From: Bacillota bacterium
Lineage (GTDB): Bacteria; Bacillota; Negativicutes; Sporomusales; UBA7701
Direction of reading: 5' to 3'
Length of the DNA stretch: 10,009 nucleotides
Assembly: GCA_023415075.1 (NCBI GenBank)
Contig: JAEZLU010000065.1
Location: 1-10,009 of the forward strand
A model generated the notes under the pieces. It saw only the letters and a list, made by a program, of their open reading frames with translations. It ran no database searches and was not told the DNA's origin. Position 1 is the stretch's first letter. Each line of letters opens with the position of its first letter. This document shows, piece by piece, positions 1 through 5,705 of the stretch. The position numbers were made by a program, and so were the translations under genes.

Positions 1-776
1 ACCTGGCCGCGGGTGGCTCCCGAGATGCTGCCGGCGATAACGGCGACCGGGGCCCGTTTGCCGGGGTCGCTCTGAAGGCCGCAGGCGGCAGGCAGGTATT
101 CGGCGAGGCCGGCCGAACCGACCCACAGGACCGGGCGGCCGAAGGCGACAATGGCAGCGGCCAGGCTGCGGAGCTGGTCGTCCTGCCAGGCGTCGCAAAC
201 GGCTATGGCCACGCCGTCGTTTTTAAGGCCGGCCAGCTTGGCGGCGATAGCTTCGCTGCCGGCGAGGACGGTCTTGCGGTCGATGTGGCCGACCCTGCGC
301 TTGGTCTGGGCAGCCAGCAGGCTGGGGATATGGGACTCGCGGACCGGCAGCTTGGGGTCGCGGGCAATTTCGGTGGCCTCGAGCGGCAGGCCATTCAGGA
401 AATGAAGGCCGCCGACGGTGATGCGGCCGTTTTTCGGGAAGGCCGGGGCGACGACGGCCAGTTCCTGGCCGCCGACGTCCATAATGGCGTCGATTTCCGG
501 CCCGAGGTTGCCGCGCAAGGTCGAGTCGATTTTTTTATAGATGGCGGCAAAGGAACCGCTGCTGAGCAGGCAGGCGGCTTCGGCCGCCCTGGCGTAGGCT
601 TCGGCCGCCGGCAAAGCCCGGCTGTTGGTGTCGATTACGATGACGTCGGCGTCGGCGCCACCGGCGAAATGGCTGACGCCCATGAGGACAACGGTGGCCA
701 GGCCCTGCTTGGCGAACTGGACGCCGGTGTCGTTGGCGCCGGTTAGGTCATCGGCGATGACGGCTATTTTTTTCAT
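1..776 (-). CDS. Four-carbon acid sugar kinase (DUF1537 family), N-terminal part
   Basis: This is the N-terminal 258 codons of a DUF1537-family kinase. The frame is open to the window edge, and family members are usually about 400-450 residues, so the C-terminal nucleotide-binding domain is outside the window. Known members phosphorylate C4 sugar acids such as D-threonate, D-erythronate or 3-oxo-tetronate with ATP. Visible family motifs are ADDLTGANDTG (residues 9-19), KKIDSTLRGN (81-90), APAFPKNGR (110-118) and a GSAGLAEY turn (220-227). ATG at 776 is chosen because a GAGAGGTG ribosome site lies about 7 bases before it. The gene follows the VOC gene on the same strand after a 173-base gap, so it may have its own promoter. 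In other genomes these kinases usually sit beside PdxA-like dehydrogenases or sugar-acid transporters, and the missing downstream side should be checked for one. The exact substrate cannot be told from this part. Confidence 0.93.
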   Translation of the reverse strand, partial: MKKIAVIADDLTGANDTGVQFAKQGLATVVLMGVSHFAGGADADVIVIDTNSRALPAAEAYARAAEAACLLSSGSFAAIYKKIDSTLRGNLGPEIDAIMDVGGQELAVVAPAFPKNGRITVGGLHFLNGLPLEATEIARDPKLPVRESHIPSLLAAQTKRRVGHIDRKTVLAGSEAIAAKLAGLKNDGVAIAVCDAWQDDQLRSLAAAIVAFGRPVLWVGSAGLAEYLPAACGLQSDPGKRAPVAVIAGSISGATRGQ

Positions 777-949
777 TGTTTGCACCTCTCTCGGGCAGTT
801 AGCCGCCATTGGCAACGCCCACCCTTCTGGCCCATCAGGCGGTGGCTATCGGCACAAGGCTGGCGGTGATGATGACGCACGAGGCTACAAGCATGGCGGC
901 GCGTCTGGCCGCCGGTGCCGCGAGAAAGTTCTTGCTGGACAGGAAACGG

Positions 950-1354
950 TTATTTATAGGCGTCGTAGACTTTCTGGTACTCCGGCGTGGGAGCGATGAG
1001 CTTGTAGATGTAAAGGTGGACGCCGCTGGGGTCGTCGACGACGAAGCTGCGCTCGCCCCAGGGTTTGTCTTCGAGTTTCTGGACGATTTCCAGGCCTTCG
1101 GCCCGCAGGCGCCGGTATTCGGCGTCGACGTCGTCGACCTCGAAGGAGACGATGAGGCCCTTACTGAAAAATTCGCCGGCCTCGCGCTGCGGCCGGGTGA
1201 AGCTGATGCCGAAGACCGGGCCGTCGATGGCGATGAGTTCGAGGTACCAGTCGCTTTCGTAGACTAGCTTGAAGCCGAAGTGCTTGCTGTAAAATTCTTT
1301 GGATTCCTGAAGCTTATAGGTGCTGATGGTGGCGTCTACCCGTTTGATTTTCAT
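950..1354 (-). CDS. VOC (glyoxalase/bleomycin-resistance fold) family protein
   Basis: A 134-residue protein of the vicinal oxygen chelate superfamily, with the usual length for a single two-module VOC chain. The first beta-alpha-beta-beta-beta module covers about residues 5-55 (ESKEFYSKHFGFKLVYES is the typical helix and turn). The second covers 65-118, ending in DDPSGVHLYIYK. In metal-dependent members that last strand normally carries a glutamate (DPxGNxxE). Here the equivalent position is Tyr115, so the standard metal site looks incomplete and the protein may bind a ligand without catalysis or use another metal arrangement. The start is supported by AAGGGGGA upstream. It lies 16 bases after the macrodomain gene and is very probably co-transcribed with it. 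The substrate is unknown; I would not call it glyoxalase I. Confidence 0.88.
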   Translation of the reverse strand: MKIKRVDATISTYKLQESKEFYSKHFGFKLVYESDWYLELIAIDGPVFGISFTRPQREAGEFFSKGLIVSFEVDDVDAEYRRLRAEGLEIVQKLEDKPWGERSFVVDDPSGVHLYIYKLIAPTPEYQKVYDAYK

Positions 1355-1370
1355 GCAGGCGTCCCCCTTT

Positions 1371-1931
1371 TCAATCTAGTTCTATTGCTGTCAGGCCGCG
1401 CTCGGCGGCCAGTATCTGGCGGTAGGTTTGGTAGTCACGGTCCGAAAAGAGTATGAAGCGGATTTCGGCAAAGCGGTAGCGGGGTATTTCGCCAAGCACG
1501 GTGGCGATGGCAATGGGAGCGGCGGCGGCGATAGGGTAGCGGTAAGCACCGGTGCTGATGGAGGGGAAGGCCACCGTTTTCAGGCCGTAATTATCAGCGA
1601 GGGTCAGGCTGCTTCGGTAGCAGGCGGCCAGAAGATCGGCGTCGGCGGGCCGGCCGCTGTAAATGGGGCCGACGGTGTGGATAACGTAGCGGGCCGCCAG
1701 GGCTCCGCCGCCGGTTATGACGGCCTGGCCGGCCGGGCAGCCGCCGCTTTGGGCCCGGATAACGTCAAGCTCGCGCATGATGGCCGGTCCGCCTTTTGCG
1801 TGAACAGTGCCGTCGACGCCGCCACCGCCGGCCAGGCGGCTGTTGGCGGCGTTGACGATGGCGTCGGCGGTCTCACGGGTCAGGTCGCCCTGACGGGCGA
1901 TTATCAGTGTGCCCTGGTATTTGAGGATCAT
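1371..1931 (-). CDS. Macrodomain protein, probable O-acetyl-ADP-ribose deacetylase
   Basis: A 186-residue single-domain macrodomain protein, the usual size of bacterial stand-alone members (YmdB/TARG/MacroD-like). Family members bind ADP-ribose and hydrolyse O-acetyl-ADP-ribose or remove ADP-ribose from macromolecules. The ADP-ribose-binding elements are all visible: QGDLT (14-18), AIVNAAN (24-30) with the catalytic-type Asn, the glycine-rich GGGGVDG loop (35-41), HTVGPIY (85-91) and the phosphate loop SISTGAYRYP (124-133). The open frame continues upstream to 2186, but that extension overlaps the AbrB-type gene in another frame. ATG at 1931 is chosen because GGGAGGG lies 8 bases before it and the conserved fold begins there. 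It starts 25 bases after the membrane-protein gene stops and is followed closely by the VOC gene, so all three look like one operon. No partner ADP-ribosyltransferase is visible in the window. Confidence 0.94.
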   Translation of the reverse strand: MILKYQGTLIIARQGDLTRETADAIVNAANSRLAGGGGVDGTVHAKGGPAIMRELDVIRAQSGGCPAGQAVITGGGALAARYVIHTVGPIYSGRPADADLLAACYRSSLTLADNYGLKTVAFPSISTGAYRYPIAAAAPIAIATVLGEIPRYRFAEIRFILFSDRDYQTYRQILAAERGLTAIELD

Positions 1932-1956
1932 TTTGTCGTCCCTCCCGAAAAATTGG

Positions 1957-3000
1957 CTAGCAGCTGTCAGGGTCGGCCTTGGATGGGCCGAGCCACCAGC
2001 GCAGGAAGAAGGGCAGCACCAGCAGGATGGATAGCAGCCGGAACATCTGATAGGCGAGAACGACCGAAACGTCGGCCCCCAACAGGAGAGCGGTAAGGCC
2101 CATTTCGGCGATGCCGCCGGGGGCGGCGGCCAGGAAGGCGGTGGCCTGGCTGGCCTGGCTGAATTCGGCCAGCAGAAAGCCGGCAAACAGCGAGAAAAGG
2201 ACGATGGCGGCAGCGTTGAGGATGGTATGGCCGAGCAGGCGCCGGCAGGCGCGCAGGCTGGCGGCGTTCATGTTTGTGCCCATGAAGGCGCCGACACTTA
2301 TCTGGGCGGCTATGAGGAGGGCGGGCGGCAAGGGCGGGGCCGGCCAACCGCTGAAAACCAGGCCGGCGGTAATAAGGGTGGGACCGAGCATGAAGGGGAC
2401 CGGCAGATGGACCCGTGCAGCCAGCCAGGCGCCGAAGATAACGGCTGCCAGAAAGAGCGGAGCGGCGCCGGCATCGGCGGCGGCCGCCACCGGCGGAGCG
2501 GCGGCGGGAGCGAAGCCGTGGATGGTGATGAAGGGCACACAGAAAACGGCGGACAGCAGGCGGATGGTCTGCATGAAGGTGATGACGGCCACGTCGGCGC
2601 CGGCGATTTCCTCGCCGAGGACGACCATCTGCGACAGGCCGCCGGGCACGGTGGCCAGGACGGCGGTGGCCAGGGTAAGCCCGGTCCGGCGATGGGTGAT
2701 GTAACCGACGAGCAGGCTGAACAGGACGACGGCGCCTGTCATGGTGAGCATGGCCGGCAACTGGGCCATGATCTGGCGGCCGACTTCGGCGGTAAAGGGG
2801 CGACCCATGAGGTAACCGATGGCGACGAGGCCGGCGTTGCGGTAACAGGGCGGCCAGCAGACGGCTGCCGGGCGGGAGACTGACAGAAGCATGACACCGG
2901 CGAGCGGCCCCAAGAGCCAGGGGACGGGCAGGCTGAGTTCGAAGAACAGCAGGCCGCCGGCCAAAGCGACGGCGAAGGTGGCTAACGAGGGTAACGGCAT
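1957..3000 (-). CDS. AbrB-type (AmoA/AbrB, PF05145-like) integral membrane protein
   Basis: A 347-residue polytopic membrane protein of the family annotated as AbrB/'ammonia monooxygenase', unrelated to the DNA-binding AbrB of Bacillus. It is almost entirely hydrophobic, with roughly ten membrane segments, and has a clear internal duplication. PVPWLLGPLAG (25-35) is echoed by PVPFMLGPTLI (200-210), and the VPGGLSQM...GADVAVITFMQTIRLL block (118-149) by APGGIAEM...GADVSVVLAYQMFRLL (293-323). This two-repeat architecture is typical of the family, whose function is poorly defined; a transport role is assumed. The start at 3000 follows AGGTGAT. The break in the helices around 160-180 is an Ala/Pro-rich loop between the two halves. 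It is first in a probable operon with the macrodomain and VOC genes, preceded by the terminator of the HD-GYP gene, so a promoter should lie in 3001-3127. Confidence 0.92.
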   Translation of the reverse strand: MPLPSLATFAVALAGGLLFFELSLPVPWLLGPLAGVMLLSVSRPAAVCWPPCYRNAGLVAIGYLMGRPFTAEVGRQIMAQLPAMLTMTGAVVLFSLLVGYITHRRTGLTLATAVLATVPGGLSQMVVLGEEIAGADVAVITFMQTIRLLSAVFCVPFITIHGFAPAAAPPVAAAADAGAAPLFLAAVIFGAWLAARVHLPVPFMLGPTLITAGLVFSGWPAPPLPPALLIAAQISVGAFMGTNMNAASLRACRRLLGHTILNAAAIVLFSLFAGFLLAEFSQASQATAFLAAAPGGIAEMGLTALLLGADVSVVLAYQMFRLLSILLVLPFFLRWWLGPSKADPDSC

Positions 3001-3068
3001 TTTATCACCTGATTGTAGTGCGTATGCATAGAATTATTGAGCGGCGGTGAGGTATCTATTCTGAATTA

Positions 3069-3099
3069 CTTATACTAATGTTATTTCGCTTGCCGGCAA
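3069..3099 (-). promoter_or_regulatory. Weak candidate promoter for the membrane-protein operon
   Basis: On the minus strand TATAAG (3069-3074) could serve as a -10 box and TTGCCG (3094-3099) as a -35 box. The spacer is 19 bases, longer than the preferred 17. The area is AT-rich compared with the surrounding coding DNA and lies between the HD-GYP terminator and the AbrB-type gene start, where a promoter is expected. The -35 box lies inside the 10-bp palindrome TTGCCGGCAA (3090-3099), a possible operator. This is a visual match only. Confidence 0.3.
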
Positions 3100-3127
3100 A
3101 AACTCCTGTCGATGGCGGCCGACCGGC

Positions 3128-3165
3128 AAAAAAAATACGGCGGCTGGTTGCCTCAGCCGTCCGTA
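3128..3165 (-). terminator. Rho-independent terminator of the HD-GYP gene
   Basis: The arms TACGG(A)CGGCTG and CAGCCGCCGTA pair with one bulged base around a short loop, and the minus strand then has eight consecutive T residues (3135-3128). The hairpin begins inside the last codons of the HD-GYP gene, whose TGA (3155-3153) is partly in the stem and partly in the loop. It separates the HD-GYP gene from the AbrB-type operon. Confidence 0.88.
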
Positions 3166-3770
3166 TAGTAGCCGAATCTTTCACGAATGAAGTCGATGAA
3201 GGCGGCGGCAACCGCCGGGGAGAACTGGCTGCCGGCACAGCGGCGGATTTCCCGCAGGGCTTCGTCGAGGCTTACGGGGGTGCGGTAGCAACGCTGGGTG
3301 GTCATGGCGTCGAAGGTGTCGCAGACGGCGAGCATCTGGCTCAGCAGGGGAATCTGCTCGCCGGCCAGGCCATCGGGATAGCCTTTGCCATCCCAGCGTT
3401 CGTGGTGATGGCGCATGATCGGGACGATCGGTTCGGTGCCGTCGACGGCGGCCAGCATGGCGGCGCCCGTGGCGGCGTGGGCCTTGACGGTTTTGAATTC
3501 CTGCTCGGTTAGGCGGCCGGGTTTTTGGAGAACGGCGGCCGGCGTTTTTATTTTGCCGACATCATGGACTATACCAACCATGTAGGCCAGGTTGATCTCG
3601 TCCGAGGTCATCCCCAGCTGGCTAGCCAGCCCGGCCATAAGATCGGCGACGTGTTCAGCGTGCATTGAGGTGTAGGGATCACGATAGTAAACCTGGCGGC
3701 TGAAGTCTTCAATGGCGTCCATGTTTACTTGTTCGATAAGCGGCTGCACAGGCTGCTTTTTTTGTTTCAC
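3153..3770 (-). CDS. Stand-alone HD-GYP domain phosphodiesterase
   Basis: A 205-residue protein consisting almost only of an HD-GYP domain, a family that hydrolyses cyclic di-GMP (some members other cyclic dinucleotides) in the cytoplasm. The metal and signature residues are present: YTSMHAEHV with His37, the HD pair HDVGK (69-73), the KAHAATG histidine at 98, HHERWDGKGYPDG (122-134) and the later VCDTFDAMT (149-157) with Asp151. No receiver, PAS or membrane sensor domain is fused, so regulation must come from expression or a partner. The GTG start at 3770 is chosen because AGGTGAT lies just before it; the first in-frame ATG (codon 17) has no ribosome site. A small ORF and a GC-rich hairpin precede it. 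The gene is closed by its own terminator. All expected catalytic motifs are present, so I expect it to be active, but the substrate is inferred from the family. Confidence 0.93.
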   Translation of the reverse strand: MKQKKQPVQPLIEQVNMDAIEDFSRQVYYRDPYTSMHAEHVADLMAGLASQLGMTSDEINLAYMVGIVHDVGKIKTPAAVLQKPGRLTEQEFKTVKAHAATGAAMLAAVDGTEPIVPIMRHHHERWDGKGYPDGLAGEQIPLLSQMLAVCDTFDAMTTQRCYRTPVSLDEALREIRRCAGSQFSPAVAAAFIDFIRERFGYYTDG

Positions 3771-3785
3771 CTTATCACCTGTAAA

Positions 3786-3875
3786 CTAAGATTTGGCCAC
3801 GTCAGGAAAACAAGGTAACAGCGGCCGGGCGGCCGCTGAGACTAGTATAGTTTCTGGTATTGGAATTCTCTTCAT
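3786..3875 (-). CDS. Possible 29-residue leader ORF upstream of the HD-GYP gene
   Basis: A short reading frame of 29 codons plus stop, beginning MKRIPIPETILVSAAARP and ending DVAKS. Its ATG is preceded by AGGAG with an 8-base spacing, one of the better ribosome sites in the window. It ends 15 bases before the GTG of the HD-GYP gene and overlaps that gene's leader completely. A GC-rich 8-bp hairpin (3819-3838) lies inside it. I do not recognise the peptide. It could be a translated leader that controls the downstream gene, a real small protein, or chance. The good ribosome site and position are the only support; conservation is unknown. Confidence 0.4.
   Translation of the reverse strand: MKRIPIPETILVSAAARPLLPCFPDVAKS
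3819..3838. repeat. GC-rich inverted repeat, 8-bp arms
   Basis: CAGCGGCC and GGCCGCTG form a perfect 8-bp stem around a 4-base GGGC loop (GCCC on the minus strand). There is no T run after it on either strand (the minus strand continues TTACCTTGTTTT), so a simple terminator is unlikely. In the minus-strand transcript it lies within the possible leader ORF and about 50 bases before the HD-GYP start. Confidence 0.7.
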
Positions 3876-3953
3876 AATTGTAATCTCCTGCTCGAATTTC
3901 GGCAGTTTTTAGAGTTTATCGTACCGCCGGGCATATACTGTTGAAAAAGGGTG

Positions 3954-4244
3954 ATGCCAATACCTTCCCAGGAGGCCGAGGAACTGGTTTTGCTGGCGAC
4001 AGCGACCGCCCTCGCCCTGTCCAAGGATAAAAGCGTTTTCGAGATAACGCTTGTCGGCAGTTTCCTGACAGCGGTGGCTGACCAGCTTTCACTGCTGGCG
4101 GTTGTGCAGGAGGAGGAAGAGCTGCGAAGGGAAACTCGGGAAGAGGCCAAAAAGGAGAAAGCCGTCGAGGCGCGGCTGGCGGCGCTGGAAAAGTCGGTGA
4201 AAGAGCTCAAGGATTTGTCCGCAAAGCCGACAGCCAAAAAATAA
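3954..4244 (+). CDS. Small hypothetical protein with charged helical C-terminal half
   Basis: A 96-residue protein and the only plus-strand gene that I accept. Residues 8-50 alternate hydrophobic and polar residues (EAEELVLLATATALALSK, then VFEITLVGSFLTAVADQL), suggesting a compact helical domain, not a transmembrane one. From about residue 53 the chain is highly charged (EEEELRRETREEAKKEKAVEARL) with heptad-like leucines, predicted coiled coil, ending in a lysine-rich tail. I recall no function for it, though small proteins of this pattern (EELVLLAT.. plus ..FLTAV..QL) seem familiar from Bacillota; that is memory, not a search. The start is uncertain: GTG at 3951 and ATG at 3954 both sit too close to AAAAAGGG, while a better AGGAGG at 3970-3975 is 8 bases before an in-frame CTG (3984). 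It is convergent with the UPF0173 gene, and its TAA is the base of that gene's terminator stem. Confidence 0.72.
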   Translation: MPIPSQEAEELVLLATATALALSKDKSVFEITLVGSFLTAVADQLSLLAVVQEEEELRRETREEAKKEKAVEARLAALEKSVKELKDLSAKPTAKK

Positions 4245-4261
4245 GTCCCCGGGCTGTCGGC
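4226..4261. repeat. 10-bp inverted repeat competing with the terminator hairpin
   Basis: GCCGACAGCC (4226-4235) is the exact reverse complement of GGCTGTCGGC (4252-4261). The second arm lies across the loop and inner stem of the terminator palindrome, so the two structures cannot form together in one RNA. In the minus-strand transcript this alternative pairing would place the T run in a loop. The first arm lies in the coding end of the small plus-strand gene. Confidence 0.65.
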
Positions 4262-4273
4262 CCGGGGACTTAT
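4236..4273 (-). terminator. Strong terminator of the iron/redox operon, shared 3' end
   Basis: A perfect 14-bp inverted repeat (4241-4254 with 4260-4273; core AAGTCCCCGGGC) with a 5-base loop. On the minus strand it is followed directly by a run of six T residues (4241-4236), a classic intrinsic terminator for the UPF0173 gene that stops at 4291. On the plus strand the stem contains the stop codon of the small gene, but no T run follows, so plus-strand termination would be weaker. Confidence 0.92.
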
Positions 4274-4290
4274 CGCGAAAAGCGGTCCTT

Positions 4291-5046
4291 TTAGATTGCC
4301 CGGGCGTCGCCGGGCTTCATGATATATACTGGCACGCCGAAGCGTTTTTCGACCGCCTGCTTGAAGGCGACCGGGTCCTGCATGATGAGGGGGTTGGTGT
4401 TGTAGTGCATGGGGACTACGGCTTTGGCCTTGAGCAGGCCCACGGCTTCGACGGCGTCGGCCGGGCCCATGGTGTAGTTGTCGCCGATCGGCAGGAGAGC
4501 GTAGTCGATTTTCTCGAGCTGGCCAAGGAGGGCCATGTCGCCGAACAGGGCGGTATCGCCGGCATGGTAGACGGTGGTGCCGTAGAAGTTAACGATGAAG
4601 CCGGCCGCCTGGCCGCCGGCGACGCCGGAGCCGTGGACAGCCAGGGTGACGCGGACGTAGCCGAAGTCAAATTGTTTTTTGGCGCCGATGTGGACCGGGA
4701 TGACGCTGACGCCTTGCTCGGCAAGCATGCGGGCGACCTCGGCGGTGGCGATGACTTTGGCGCCGGTGCGCTTGGCGATGGCCACGGTGTCGCCGAGATG
4801 GTCGCCGTGGGCGTGGGTAACCAGGATGTATTGAACGTTTACGTCGTCGGCAGCGATAGCGGCCTGGGGGTTGCCGGTGAGGTAGGGGTCGATGATGAGG
4901 CTGATGCCGCCGCGTTCCAGGGTGAAGACAGAGTGGCCTAGGTAGGTCATGGTTGCTTTGCCGTCGCTCCAGCCGGCGGCGCTTGCCGGCGCGGCGGCCA
5001 GGGTCAGGCAGAGGGCGAGGAGAAGGACAAGGATTTTTTTGTACAT
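4291..5046 (-). CDS. Exported UPF0173 metallo-beta-lactamase-fold hydrolase
   Basis: A 251-residue protein made of a signal peptide plus a complete UPF0173/UlaG-like metal-dependent hydrolase domain. Residues 1-23 are a typical Sec signal (YKK, then a Leu/Ala core, ending ASA before AGW). The mature part starts like other UPF0173 proteins (TYLGHSVFTLE, DPYLTGNP) and has the metal motif THAHGDHLGD (77-86), His138, HAGDT with Asp164 (161-165), the family hallmark PIGDNYTMGP (186-195) and HYNTNP with His214. Family members are usually about 225 residues, cytoplasmic and of unknown substrate; export is the odd feature here. In a diderm host it would be periplasmic. The start follows AAAGGAGGA. 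It is the last gene of an apparent operon, 36 bases after the iron-sulfur flavoprotein, and is closed by the 4236-4273 terminator. Substrate unknown. Confidence 0.93.
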   Translation of the reverse strand: MYKKILVLLLALCLTLAAAPASAAGWSDGKATMTYLGHSVFTLERGGISLIIDPYLTGNPQAAIAADDVNVQYILVTHAHGDHLGDTVAIAKRTGAKVIATAEVARMLAEQGVSVIPVHIGAKKQFDFGYVRVTLAVHGSGVAGGQAAGFIVNFYGTTVYHAGDTALFGDMALLGQLEKIDYALLPIGDNYTMGPADAVEAVGLLKAKAVVPMHYNTNPLIMQDPVAFKQAVEKRFGVPVYIMKPGDARAI

Positions 5047-5082
5047 AACGGTCCTCCTTTCATTTTGGGGGCCTGTGCGGGG

Positions 5083-5658
5083 TCAAGCGTGGATTTTTTT
5101 CAGCAGCCAGGCCATGTTTTCGCCGAGCACTTTCATGTTGAGCATGCCTTCGTCATCTTTGGCGGCCTCGCCGATGTCGCGCCCGTAGACCATGTTCCAG
5201 TAGCTGGCGCCGACGAGGAACATCTGGCTGTAGTGGAGGAAGTGGTACATGGTGTCGAAGGTGTGGGTGGCTCCGCCCCGCCTTACGGCGGTGACGGCGG
5301 CACCGACTTTGTGCCTGAAGATATAATCGTTGGCACGGGATACGAAGCCGACCCGGTCGATGAGGGCCTTCATTTCGGTGTTGACGTCGGTGAAGTAGGT
5401 GGGCGAGCCGAGGATTATGCCGTCGGCGGCCATCATTTGGGCGATGTAGTCATTGATAAAGTCGTCCTTGATGACGCAGCGGCGGTCTTTATTTGTGAAG
5501 CAGGCGTAGCAGGCCATGCAGCCGCGGACCGGCTGGCCGGCCGTCTGCAGGAGCTCGGTCTCGATCCCGTGGTTTTCCAGTTCGGCAAACACGGCCTTGA
5601 TGATGGTAGCAGTGTTGCCGTCTTTACGGGGGCTTGTACTTATTCCGAGGACTTTCAT
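5083..5658 (-). CDS. Iron-sulfur flavoprotein (flavodoxin-fold, NADPH-FMN-reductase-like)
   Basis: A 191-residue flavodoxin-fold protein. The FMN phosphate loop is STSPRKDGNT (7-16) and a second flavin contact is GSPTYFTD (84-91). Between them is a compact cysteine motif, C47-x2-C50-x2-C53-x7-C61, which matches the CX2CX2CX4-7C pattern that binds a [4Fe-4S] cluster in archaeal and clostridial iron-sulfur flavoproteins. Such proteins are cytoplasmic electron carriers in anaerobes, often linked to oxygen or peroxide detoxification; the physiological partner is not shown by the sequence. The start follows AGGAGATG. It lies 47 bases after the rubrerythrin-like/CCC1 gene and 36 bases before the exported hydrolase gene, so the three are probably co-transcribed. 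Its place next to an iron transporter suggests a link to iron redox state, which is inference. Confidence 0.93.
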   Translation of the reverse strand: MKVLGISTSPRKDGNTATIIKAVFAELENHGIETELLQTAGQPVRGCMACYACFTNKDRRCVIKDDFINDYIAQMMAADGIILGSPTYFTDVNTEMKALIDRVGFVSRANDYIFRHKVGAAVTAVRRGGATHTFDTMYHFLHYSQMFLVGASYWNMVYGRDIGEAAKDDEGMLNMKVLGENMAWLLKKIHA

Positions 5659-5705
5659 TTTGCTTCATCTCCTTTCAGGGGCTGATCAACCGGTTTACGG
5701 GCCGG

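Noticed and set aside
838..900. A 19-codon minus-strand frame (MLVASCVIITASLVPIATA) in the gap between the VOC and kinase genes
   Set aside because: No ribosome site precedes it and it is too short to judge; the hydrophobic character alone is weak. It could be a gene remnant, but nothing recognisable extends it.
895..913. Hairpin GGCGGC/GCCGCC with a 7-base loop downstream of the VOC gene
   Set aside because: No T run follows on the minus strand, and such stems arise easily in GC-rich DNA, so I do not call it a terminator.
3872..4237. A 121-codon minus-strand frame opposite the small plus-strand gene
   Set aside because: Its serine-rich composition is typical of a shadow frame, and the plus-strand product has the more protein-like pattern and ends neatly at the terminator.
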